From: Stenotrophomonas raiganjensis (SeqCode)
Lineage (GTDB): Bacteria > Pseudomonadota > Gammaproteobacteria > Xanthomonadales > Xanthomonadaceae
Assembly: GCF_030658505.1 (NCBI RefSeq)
Contig: NZ_JAUTXR010000132.1
Coordinates: 1 to 45,310, forward strand
Direction of reading: 5' to 3'
Length of the DNA: 45,310 nt
In this document: positions 16,701 through 23,479 of the stretch, piece by piece
Numbering within the stretch: position 1 is the first letter of the stretch
Layout: each line of letters starts with the position of its first letter
Notes under the pieces: generated by a model
Database searches by the model: none
What the model was told of the DNA's origin: nothing
What the model saw: only the letters and a program-made list of their open reading frames with translations
Made by a program: the position numbers and the translations under genes

Positions 16701-17100
16701 GCCGCTTGTGCAGTTCCATGATGGCGGCGACGCCGGTCCCGGCCCGCATGTACTGCCGGCACTGAGGGTTCCCGCTGCACGTGCGGCGCTGCGTGCGCTG
16801 CTGCAGCTGCGCCAGCGTGGCCTGCGCGAGCCGCTGCGCTTTGCCCCGTACACCGGTTGGGTGCTGTACAACGCGCCAGCAGAAAAGCAGCGCAGCGAAG
16901 GCTGGAAGCAGTGGCACGGCAGCGACCGCAGCTGGGGTGAATCCAGCAGCGACGCCTGGCAGCTGCTGCTGCGGGGTGCCGACCCGTTCGCTACCGAGGC
17001 CAGCTACGCTGACCTGCTGCGCAACAGCCAGCTGGTCTTCAGCGCAGTGCGTGAAGGCCGCACCCTTGGCGCCGAAACACGCCAGGAGGGCAACGCATGA
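13756..17100 (+). CDS. recC: RecC subunit of exodeoxyribonuclease V (RecBCD)
   Basis: RecC holds the RecBCD complex together, splits the strands and scans for Chi. The 1114-residue length is normal. It starts with DFRLYHSNSLDVLAALLA and VVLIPQVAMRRWLQATLAAE, the typical RecC opening. Further landmarks are GRMVPMRLLPFRVICVLGLN, with the LNDGDFPRRDP motif, and the later REDDRFLFLQLFAAAQEVFY. These belong to an inactivated helicase fold with no intact Walker A. Two adjacent ATGs (13753 and 13756) can serve as start; a longer open frame back to 13657 has no RecC homology. The stop overlaps recB (ATGA). Confidence 0.96.
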   Translation: MSDPGSDFRLYHSNSLDVLAALLARNVRAPVVGQPLLAPDVVLIPQVAMRRWLQATLAAEFGVAANLEFLTPGEFVARALKANVSGEQDDLDAAGLHWKLYQALRDPALLAQPPMRALQSYLAGGDALKPWALAAELASVFEKYQAWRRDWLLRWAAGADPADPQAILWRTITHGRDYRARRIQEYLDRFEGAGQPLPKGLPLRMSAFATLNISPDVLRVMATQARVGELHFYMPTPVQSYWGDLQTLAERLRSGAPDPFGESAGENRLLEAWGAAGRDFMAVLGSYEVVHPAGEIAAYSDPEEDTRPTLDEGGLSDSLLHRLQRDLFHRRALPSGELRDGLRGDDPSLQVHACHTRLRELQVLHDQLRSLLQDPRFDPPLQAREIAVLAPDIDPYVPYLEAVFGGRSGDDEHIPYALADSSPLAGEPLADVFVHLLGLPVSRFGLNEVLDLLASAPLAEAAGLEAVDFDRLHGWLQQAGARWGLDAKHRNQHQAPADDAYTWQFALDRLVLGHATGSEADLAGVAPWIELEGGALEALDRLLRLLRVLAVYQRRLGELLTPAQWRQRLLSLLDALLPTAPSSPNSQRALERLRKLLNQFADDAAKAGFEDGVPPEVVRAHFAGALGEADTRAPLLTGGISFGRMVPMRLLPFRVICVLGLNDGDFPRRDPAAGLNQLTAELDTPRRRPGDRSTREDDRFLFLQLFAAAQEVFYLSYLGADPRDGSVREPSVLVSELIDAAAAHHLDPPAAVRDFTVRHALQPFSPAAFGDGDPRRFSYRRQWHPAAGRLTGQRGSLQPWFDAPLPPPLDEAVEDEVALDTLRRFLCDPAGQFLAQSLGLRLAEDVEEVDDLEPLVLSSRGPEKRSVQAAVVRATLTGDTEPLYPRLRARGLLPSGALGERQFEAEQLKTRPYASALLGWMRGELLESRLYEVEIDGVRLHGRVADRHPEGLVRLRAGTLNGNAVIRHGLDWLLANAAGDALPLVQFHDGGDAGPGPHVLPALRVPAARAALRALLQLRQRGLREPLRFAPYTGWVLYNAPAEKQRSEGWKQWHGSDRSWGESSSDAWQLLLRGADPFATEASYADLLRNSQLVFSAVREGRTLGAETRQEGNA

Positions 17101-20100
17101 ACACCGCCATCGCCGAAGACGACATCCAATTCCCCAGCCGCGATCCCTACCTGGCCCTGCCGCTGGATGGCATCCGCCTGATCGAAGCCAGCGCCGGCAC
17201 CGGCAAGACCTTCACCCTGGCCACGCTGTTCACCCGCCTCGTGGTGGAGCAGGGCCTGCGCATCGGCCAGATCCTGGCGGTGACCTTCACCGACGCCGCC
17301 ACCCAGGAACTGCGCAAGCGCATCCGCGAGCGCCTGGCGCTGGCCGCGCGCCTGGTCGATATGGATCCGGCCGAGGGCGAAGCCCCGGATGTATCCCTGA
17401 CCCGCGAAGTGCTGCGGCGCCACCTGCAGGGTGGCAGCGAGAGTGCGGCCGCACTGAAGCGCCGCCTGCAGGTGGCGGCCGACGAGATCGACCTGGCGTC
17501 CATCTTCACCATCCACGGCTTCTGCACCCGTGTGCTGCGCGAGCATGCGCTGGAAAGCGGCCATACCTTCGACGCGCCGGAACTGCTGGCCAGCGATCGC
17601 GAGATGCTGGAAGCGCTGGCGGCTGACCTGTGGCGGGTGCATGCCAACGACGTGGCCACGCTGGAACCGCTGACCTGGCTGTGGTCCAGCCCGGAGGCGC
17701 TGGCCGCCGATCTGCGCGCGCTGCTGCATCCGTTGCCGCTGCATCCGTTGCCGCAGCCGGTGACCGTGGCCGATCCACGCGCGGCCCTGCAGGGCGCGGC
17801 GGAAGCACTGTCCGCAAGCGTGCGCGAGCATGGCGAGCAGTTCTTCATCGACCTCTGCGATGCCGTCGACAACAAGTGGCTCAACGGCGTGTCCTACAAG
17901 CTGGGCTGGCTGCATGCGCTGGGCCGGCAGCTGCTGGCCTGGGCAGAGCGCGCCGACCCGCGCGAACTGCTGGCCAGCGAGCGCCTGCCGGCGCTGCTGC
18001 CGGAGATGCTGGCCGACAAGACCAACAAGAAATTCCCCGACCGCACACCATCGTCGCCATTGCAGGCGCCGTTGGCGCGCTATGTCACGTTGCTTGCCGA
18101 ACGCGATGCCTGGCTGCGTGCCACCGCGTTGAACTTCCTGCACGCGCTTCGCGAGGAAGCCAGGCTGCGTCTGCAGGCACTGAAGCGCACGCGGCGCGTG
18201 CAGACCTACGACGATCTGATCGACGGTGTAGCGTTGGCGCTGGAAGGCCCGCAGCGACTGGCGCTGGTCAGGCAGCTGCGCGCGCAGTACCGCGTCGCGC
18301 TGGTCGATGAATTCCAGGACACCGACGACCGCCAGTGGGGCATCTTCCATGCCGTGTTCGGCGACTCGCCGGAGGTACGCGAGCTCGGCCTGGCGCCGGC
18401 ACTGTTCCTGATCGGTGACCCCAAGCAGGCGATCTACGGTTTCCGCGGTGGCGACATCCACACCTACCTGAAGGCCAAGCAGGTGGCGCAGCAGGCACCG
18501 GTGCTGGACCAGAACTTCCGCTCGCGCCCGGCCGTGCTGCGCGCACTGCAGGCGCTGTACGACAACGGTGGCGAAGACGCCTTCCTCGAGCGCGACATCC
18601 AGTTCGAACCGGTGCAGCCCGGTGGCGTGCGCAGCGATGCGGACTACCTGCGTGATGGCCATGCTGCCGTGGCGCTGACCCTGCGCGTGCTGCGCAGTGG
18701 CGGCGACAAGGCAATGAGTGCCGATGCCTCGCGCGATGCAGCCACCCAGGCCTGCGTCGCCGCGATCCACCAAGCCCTGGCCGATGCGCGTGCCGGCAAT
18801 GCCGTGCTGCGTGGGCGTCCCCTGCAGCCGGGCGACATCGCGGTCCTGGTGCGCTCGCATCGCGAGGCCACCCTGGTGCAGCGTGCGCTGGCCGCGGTCG
18901 GTATTCCCGCGGTGGCGGCCGGCAAGCAGAGCCTGTTCGCCACCGCGGAAGCACGCGATCTTCGTGCGCTGCTGCTGGCGCTGCTGCAACCGGCTGATGA
19001 AGGCCGCCTGCGTGCAGCGCTGGCCACGGTACTGCTCGGCCAGCGCGCCAGTGCGATCGCTGCGATGGAGCGCGAGGGCGATCTGCAACGCGGGTTCCAG
19101 GCGCAGCTGCTGCACTGGCGCGAGCGCTGGCAGCGCGGCGGACCGTTCGCGGTGATCGCCGATGTCTGTGCCGCGCAGGGCGAACGCCTGCTGGCGCTGA
19201 TCGATGGCGAACGTCGCCTGACCAACTACCTGCAGCTGGGTGAACTGCTGCAGGAAGCCTCCGCACAGGCACTGGGCATGCACGGCCTGCTGGACTGGCT
19301 GCAGGGGCAGATGGCCAGCGCCGACCAGGATGACGAGCAGCAGCTGCTGCGCCTGGAATCGGATGCGCGCCGCGTGCAGATCATCACCCTGCACAAGAGC
19401 AAGGGCCTGGAGTATCCGCTGGTGTTCCTGCCGTTTGTCGGCATCGATGGCGGGACACCGAACACCGCGTCGCATTGCACGGTGCATGTGGGCGGCCAGC
19501 GCCAGCTGCACTGGAAGCTGGACAAGGACGAGGCCTGGGAAGCGGCCACTGCGCAGCGCGAACGCGAGCAGCGCGCCGAGGATGCACGCCTGCTGTATGT
19601 CGGCCTGACCCGTGCCGAGCACGCGCTGTGGATCGCCGTGGGCGATCTGGCTGGGCTCGGCAGGACGCGGCTGGCGCCGCTGCTGGGTGACCTGCAGGCG
19701 CTGCGCGCGCATGCCGATGTGCACATCGATGACCGCGAAGCACTCGCTGCGCTGCCGCAGCTGGCCGCCGAAGTGGAAGGTGACCTGCCGGCGGTGCGTG
19801 TACTGACCCGGCGCGTGCCACACGATTGGTGGGTCTACAGCTTCACCCAGCTGGCGCACGCTGACGCTGGCGCGGGCAGTGATATCGAAGCCGCCGCCAC
19901 CGAGTTGCCGGCACCGGCCGCCGACGAACCGGCCGGCCCGGAACTGCCGCTGGAACCGGCGCTGCCGGAACCCACCGCGGCCGCCGAAGACAGCACACCG
20001 ATCGACCCGCGCTTCATGGGCAGTCGCTTCGGCAACGTGCTGCACGAGGCGATGGAGAACGTCGACTTCGCCGCATGGGGTGACTGGCAGCCGGGCCTGG

Positions 20101-20777
20101 AAGCCCCTGAGGGCCAGGCCGAGGTGCTGCGCAAGGCGCTGCACGACGAAGGCTATGCCGACGCTGACCTGGACGATGGCGTAGCGGTGCTGGTGCCGCT
20201 GGTCGGCCACACGCTGACCGTGCCGCTGCCCGAAGGCGGTGCGCTGCACAGCCTGGGCGAAGGCGAGCGGCGCGCGGAAATCGACTTCCATTTCGCCATC
20301 GAGCCGACCACCGTGCCGGCGCTGCTGCAGGTGCTGCACGCGCACGGTGTTTCCAGTGGCCGCCGCGGTTTCGGCCAGCGGCGCCGGCTGGAAGGGCTGA
20401 TGACCGGCATGATCGACCTGACCTATGTGCGTGATGACCGCTGGTACGTGCTCGACTACAAATCCAACCGGCTGCCCGGCTATAGCCCGGACCTGCTGGC
20501 CATTGCCATGCGCCACAGTGAGTACGACCTGCAGGCGCTGATCTATACCGTGGCCCTGCATCGCTGGCTGCGCTTCCGCCTGGGCGCAGCCTACGATTAC
20601 GAGCGCGACATGGGCGGCATCCGCTACCTGTTCTGCCGCGGCCTGGATGGCACCGGCAATGGCGTGCATGTGGACCGCTTCCCGCTGGCGCTGGTGGATG
20701 CGCTGGATGCATTGTTCGCCGGTGGCGAGCAGGCCCAGGCCGAACTGGCCGCACGTGCCCGTGGAGCCAGCGCATGA
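17097..20777 (+). CDS. recB: RecB subunit of exodeoxyribonuclease V (3'-5' helicase and nuclease)
   Basis: A 1226-residue UvrD-like helicase fused to a nuclease; it unwinds from the 3'-ended strand and cuts DNA. Motif I is ASAGTGKT (residues 31-38), Ia VTFTDAATQELRKRI, II VDEFQDTD (about 402), III LIGDPKQAIYGFRGGD, IV LDQNFRSRP, V HKSKGLEYPLVFLPF and VI LYVGLTRAEHALW. The C-terminal RecB nuclease domain (about residues 970-1200) has GNVLHEAMENVDF and the catalytic GMIDLTYV..YVLDYKSN, followed by YDLQALIYTVALHRWL. All active-site residues I looked for are present. An Ala/Pro/Glu-rich linker at about 930-965 joins the two halves. It is coupled to recC and recD by 4-bp ATGA overlaps at both ends. 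Confidence 0.97.
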   Translation: MNTAIAEDDIQFPSRDPYLALPLDGIRLIEASAGTGKTFTLATLFTRLVVEQGLRIGQILAVTFTDAATQELRKRIRERLALAARLVDMDPAEGEAPDVSLTREVLRRHLQGGSESAAALKRRLQVAADEIDLASIFTIHGFCTRVLREHALESGHTFDAPELLASDREMLEALAADLWRVHANDVATLEPLTWLWSSPEALAADLRALLHPLPLHPLPQPVTVADPRAALQGAAEALSASVREHGEQFFIDLCDAVDNKWLNGVSYKLGWLHALGRQLLAWAERADPRELLASERLPALLPEMLADKTNKKFPDRTPSSPLQAPLARYVTLLAERDAWLRATALNFLHALREEARLRLQALKRTRRVQTYDDLIDGVALALEGPQRLALVRQLRAQYRVALVDEFQDTDDRQWGIFHAVFGDSPEVRELGLAPALFLIGDPKQAIYGFRGGDIHTYLKAKQVAQQAPVLDQNFRSRPAVLRALQALYDNGGEDAFLERDIQFEPVQPGGVRSDADYLRDGHAAVALTLRVLRSGGDKAMSADASRDAATQACVAAIHQALADARAGNAVLRGRPLQPGDIAVLVRSHREATLVQRALAAVGIPAVAAGKQSLFATAEARDLRALLLALLQPADEGRLRAALATVLLGQRASAIAAMEREGDLQRGFQAQLLHWRERWQRGGPFAVIADVCAAQGERLLALIDGERRLTNYLQLGELLQEASAQALGMHGLLDWLQGQMASADQDDEQQLLRLESDARRVQIITLHKSKGLEYPLVFLPFVGIDGGTPNTASHCTVHVGGQRQLHWKLDKDEAWEAATAQREREQRAEDARLLYVGLTRAEHALWIAVGDLAGLGRTRLAPLLGDLQALRAHADVHIDDREALAALPQLAAEVEGDLPAVRVLTRRVPHDWWVYSFTQLAHADAGAGSDIEAAATELPAPAADEPAGPELPLEPALPEPTAAAEDSTPIDPRFMGSRFGNVLHEAMENVDFAAWGDWQPGLEAPEGQAEVLRKALHDEGYADADLDDGVAVLVPLVGHTLTVPLPEGGALHSLGEGERRAEIDFHFAIEPTTVPALLQVLHAHGVSSGRRGFGQRRRLEGLMTGMIDLTYVRDDRWYVLDYKSNRLPGYSPDLLAIAMRHSEYDLQALIYTVALHRWLRFRLGAAYDYERDMGGIRYLFCRGLDGTGNGVHVDRFPLALVDALDALFAGGEQAQAELAARARGASA

Positions 20778-22654
20778 GCTTGCTCCACGAGTTGTATCGC
20801 AACGGCCAGCTGCGAACTCTCGATCACGCACTGGCGACCAGCCTGCAACGCTTGCGGGAGGACACCCCTGACAGCGTGGCAGTGGCGGCCGCACTGGCCT
20901 CGCTGGCGGTGTCGCAGGGCCACGCTGCGTTTGATCCGGCACAGCCGCAGCGGTTGCTGGAAGGCGTGCCTGAGTGGCCTGCCGCGCAGAACTGGCTGGC
21001 ACAGTTGCGTGCATCGCCGTGGGTAGCGACGCCGGACCAGGCCGACGCCATCGCCGAGGATGCACCGCTGGTACTGGAAAACGGGCTGCTGTACCTGCGC
21101 CGCTATCGTGAGTACGAGCGTCAGCTGGCGGCCGGGCTGCAGCGCATTGGTCGGCATCCGCTGCCGGCACCGGACATGGCCGCGCTGGCACCGCTGTTCG
21201 CGCAGCTGTTCCCGCAGGCATCGGGCAGCGAGGACCACCAGGCACGCGCCGCCGGCGTGACCCTGCGCCATCCGTTGGCACTGGTCACCGGCGGCCCCGG
21301 CACCGGCAAGACCACCACCATCGCGCGCCTGTTGCTGCTGTTGGCGGCACAGGCCCGGCAGGCCGGCCAGCCGCTGCCCGAGGTGGCCTTGGCCGCACCC
21401 ACCGGGCGCGCCGCCGAACGCATGGCCGAGAGCCTGCGGCTGGCCGTGCAGCGCCTGCAGGAGAACGGCGTGGACCCGGCGCTGTGCGCGGCACTGCCCA
21501 GTACCGGCACCACCCTGCATCGCCTGCTCGGCGTGATTCCGGATTCGCCGCGCTTCCGCCACCACGGCGACAATCCGCTGGCGGTGGACGTGGTGGTGGT
21601 CGACGAAGCCTCGATGATCGATCTGCCGATGATGGCCAAGCTGGTCGATGCGATTGCCAGCGGCACCCGCCTGATCCTGCTCGGCGATCCCGATCAGTTG
21701 CCGTCGGTCGAAGCCGGTGATGTGCTCAGCGCGATCCTGCGCGCCAGCGGCGATGGCATCGGCACCCGCGCCGACGATGCGCAGGCGCTGCATGGCCTGC
21801 TGGCGCCGGCCACGTTGCAGCCACAGGCCACGCCGCGCGCCTTCGCCGGCCGCCGCGTGCAGCTGCAACGTGGTTACCGGCAGAGTGATGCGCTGGACCT
21901 GGCGCCGCTGGCGCATGCCGTGCGCGAAGGCGACAGTAGCACGGCACTGCAGCTGCTGCGCGGTGGGTCGCTTGCTGGCGTGCACTTCCACGAAGGCGAA
22001 GCCGATCCGTTGCGTGGCCAGCGCGAGCACCTGCTCGGCCACTGGCGTGCATTGGCCGATGCCACCGATCCGGTGCTTGCCCTGCAGCAGGCCGGTCGCC
22101 TGCGCGTGCTGACCGCGCTGCGCGAAGGCCCACAGGGCGCGCGTGGCCTCAACAGCCGCATCGAACAACTGCTGGCCGGCACTACCCCGGGCTACTTCCA
22201 GGGCCGCCTGCTGCTGGTCACCGAGAACAGCTACCGGCACCGCCTGTTCAACGGCGACATCGGCATCTGCCTGCGCGATGGCAGCGGCGCGATGGTGGCC
22301 TGGTTCCCCGGCGACACCCTTGAACAACCACGTGCCTTCCACCCGGCCGCGCTGCCCGCGCACGAAAGCGCCTTCGCGATGACCGTGCACAAGGCGCAGG
22401 GCTCGGAGTTCGATGAAGTGTGGCTGCAGCTGCCACGCCAGGACAGCCGCGTGCTGTCGCGCGAACTGGTCTACACCGGCCTGACCCGCGCCCGCCAGGT
22501 GCTGCATGTGGCCGGCAGCGCGGACGTGCTGCAGGCTGCATTGAAACGCCACGCCAGCCGGTTGGGTGGCCTGGCCTGGCGGCTGGGTGCGGAAGACGTG
22601 ATCGAATTACCGACGCGCAGTGAACAGCCTACGGTGCAGGGCGCGTTGTTTTGA
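20774..22654 (+). CDS. recD: RecD subunit of exodeoxyribonuclease V (5'-3' helicase)
   Basis: A 626-residue superfamily 1B helicase that moves along the 5'-ended strand. The N-terminal RecD domain (about residues 1-150) contacts RecC. Motif I is GGPGTGKTTTIARLLL (about residues 173-188), Ia APTGRAAERMAE, II VVVVDEASMIDLPMM, III LILLGDPDQLPSVEAGDVL, and V/VI HKAQGSEFDEVWLQLP (about 539) with ELVYTGLTRARQ. Length and order are as expected for gamma-proteobacterial RecD. It is the last gene of recCBD. The 332 bp up to the next gene hold SMAG palindromes and the twin-hairpin element at 22808. Confidence 0.96.
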   Translation: MSLLHELYRNGQLRTLDHALATSLQRLREDTPDSVAVAAALASLAVSQGHAAFDPAQPQRLLEGVPEWPAAQNWLAQLRASPWVATPDQADAIAEDAPLVLENGLLYLRRYREYERQLAAGLQRIGRHPLPAPDMAALAPLFAQLFPQASGSEDHQARAAGVTLRHPLALVTGGPGTGKTTTIARLLLLLAAQARQAGQPLPEVALAAPTGRAAERMAESLRLAVQRLQENGVDPALCAALPSTGTTLHRLLGVIPDSPRFRHHGDNPLAVDVVVVDEASMIDLPMMAKLVDAIASGTRLILLGDPDQLPSVEAGDVLSAILRASGDGIGTRADDAQALHGLLAPATLQPQATPRAFAGRRVQLQRGYRQSDALDLAPLAHAVREGDSSTALQLLRGGSLAGVHFHEGEADPLRGQREHLLGHWRALADATDPVLALQQAGRLRVLTALREGPQGARGLNSRIEQLLAGTTPGYFQGRLLLVTENSYRHRLFNGDIGICLRDGSGAMVAWFPGDTLEQPRAFHPAALPAHESAFAMTVHKAQGSEFDEVWLQLPRQDSRVLSRELVYTGLTRARQVLHVAGSADVLQAALKRHASRLGGLAWRLGAEDVIELPTRSEQPTVQGALF

Positions 22655-22675
22655 CGCGGGCGCGATGCGCTTCCT

Positions 22676-22733
22676 GTAGAGCCGAGCCATGCTCGGCTGA
22701 TGGGCTACGGAGTCGAGCGTGGCTCGACTCTAC
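22676..22733. repeat. Pair of SMAG palindromes behind recD
   Basis: GTAGAGCCGAGCCATGCTCG.. (22676-22699) is one hairpin unit; AGTCGAGCGTGGCTCGACTC followed by TAC (22711-22733) is a second unit in the opposite direction. Unlike the pair at 8680 the two units are diverged from each other, so each keeps its own hairpin. They lie 22 bp behind the recD stop. Confidence 0.8.
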
Positions 22734-22760
22734 AGAAGCGTACTTCGATCATTTCCACGC

Positions 22761-22785
22761 TCATCCACGCATGGCGTGGATCTAC
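22761..22785 (-). repeat. Single SMAG palindrome
   Basis: Read on the minus strand this is GTAGATCCACGCCATGCGTG followed by GATGA: a GTAG head and a stem ATCCACGC/GCGTGGAT around a short loop. It belongs to the same family as 8680 and 22676, with a different stem sequence. Confidence 0.75.
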
Positions 22786-22807
22786 CGGCCACCGGAAAAC
22801 TGTCGAA

Positions 22808-22909
22808 GGCGGGGTGGGTCCGGTTGCGGGGGCGTGAGCCGCATGGATGCGGCGACCGAGCTTACAAGGATGTACTTGCAGCGTCCCCCGCAACCGGACC
22901 CACCCCGCC
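22808..22909 (+). repeat. Twin-GGA-hairpin element, copy A (candidate RsmA/CsrA-binding RNA)
   Basis: A perfect 25-bp inverted repeat (22808-22832 with 22885-22909) encloses a 52-nt core. Inside the core, GCCGCATGGATGCGGC and TACAAGGATGTA form two hairpins whose loops read CATGGATG and CAAGGATG, both exact matches to CANGGANG. The second hairpin also matches the CsrA selection consensus RUACARGGAUGU at 11 of 12 positions. The GGA triplets are 23 nt apart. The orientation is the same as recD, so the element would lie in the 3' part of a recCBD transcript. The structure and motif are seen directly; RsmA binding is inference. Confidence 0.6.
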
Positions 22910-22961
22910 AACCCACGGATAGCACGCATTTGACGTTGCCGTTGCCGTTGATTCGGCAGGT

Positions 22962-22978
22962 GCAGGGCGCAGCCCTGC
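22962..22978. terminator. Short GC hairpin before the small conserved gene's end
   Basis: GCAGGGC (22962-22968), loop GCA, GCCCTGC (22972-22978). It is 8 bp past the stop of the minus-strand gene at 22987 and lies between converging genes. There is no T run, so it is a weak terminator candidate at best. Confidence 0.35.
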
Positions 22979-22986
22979 CGCCCCCG

Positions 22987-23385
22987 TCATTCCGCGATCA
23001 GCACCAGGCCATCGGGAAACACGATCGCCGCTTCATCGGCGCTCACATCGAAGAAGCCTACGCCGTGCTTCTCGGCCAGGTCCTGCACGCGGGTATGCGC
23101 ACGTTCGGCCACCGAATACGCAAACGCGCCGTAGATCACCTGGCGGCCGATGCTGTACTCGGTCACCTCGGCGCGGTCTTCATCGTCGTTGCTCAGTGGT
23201 CCGTTCATCGGCGGGAATTCCTGCGCCATCTCCGCAAACCACGCCTGCAGCGCCGGGCTGCTGACCGCCGCGTCGTCGTACTCGTGGCGCTCGTTCCACT
23301 GCGTCTGCTCCTCGAACCAGGCGATGAAGGCCGCGGCCTCACGTGGAGCGGCGCTGGCCTCGAACACCATCATGTCGTAACTCAT
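22987..23385 (-). CDS. Small conserved cytoplasmic protein, function unknown
   Basis: A 132-residue acidic protein without signal peptide or membrane segment. It begins MSYDMMVFEASAAPREAAAF; the middle has FIAWFEEQTQWNERHEYDD and PPMNGPLSND, and the C-terminal half has EYSIGRQVIYGAFAYSVAER and KHGVGFFDVSADEAAIVFPD. The last stretch looks like two beta strands around a GxGFFDVS turn. I have the impression of a family seen in many proteobacteria, sometimes near toxin-immunity genes, but cannot name it. The frame continues upstream to 23466 through the palindrome at 23408, so ATG 23385 is the better start. It lies alone between repeats. Confidence 0.72.
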   Translation of the reverse strand: MSYDMMVFEASAAPREAAAFIAWFEEQTQWNERHEYDDAAVSSPALQAWFAEMAQEFPPMNGPLSNDDEDRAEVTEYSIGRQVIYGAFAYSVAERAHTRVQDLAEKHGVGFFDVSADEAAIVFPDGLVLIAE

Positions 23386-23407
23386 TGAACCGTCCTGTTG
23401 CAGCGCC

Positions 23408-23446
23408 GGGGTCGGATCCCGCTCCGCAGGAGAGGGCTCTGACCCC
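23408..23446. repeat. Long palindrome, GGGGTCGGATCCC family (second copy)
   Basis: GGGGTCGGATCCCGCTCC (23408-23425), loop GCA, then GGAGAGGGCTCTGACCCC (23429-23446). There are three non-Watson-Crick positions in 18. The GGATCCC/GGGCTC asymmetry is identical to the copy at 9358. It lies just upstream of the small conserved gene and behind the aaeB-like gene. Confidence 0.65.
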
Positions 23447-23479
23447 TCCGCGGAGTCTGTGGACACACAGGGTAGCGCG

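Noticed and set aside
17004..21281. Very long open frame on the minus strand opposite recB and recD (over 1400 codons)
   Set aside because: Gln/His/Arg/Ala-rich composition without motifs; it mirrors the strong third-position GC bias of recB and recD. Similar antisense frames opposite recC (13582-16032), recD (20624-22552) and jetC (32030-35809) have the same cause.
22808..22909. Twin-hairpin element as a simple Rho-independent terminator
   Set aside because: There is no T run after the stem, and the conserved 52-nt core with covarying hairpins is far more than a terminator needs. A side effect on termination remains possible.
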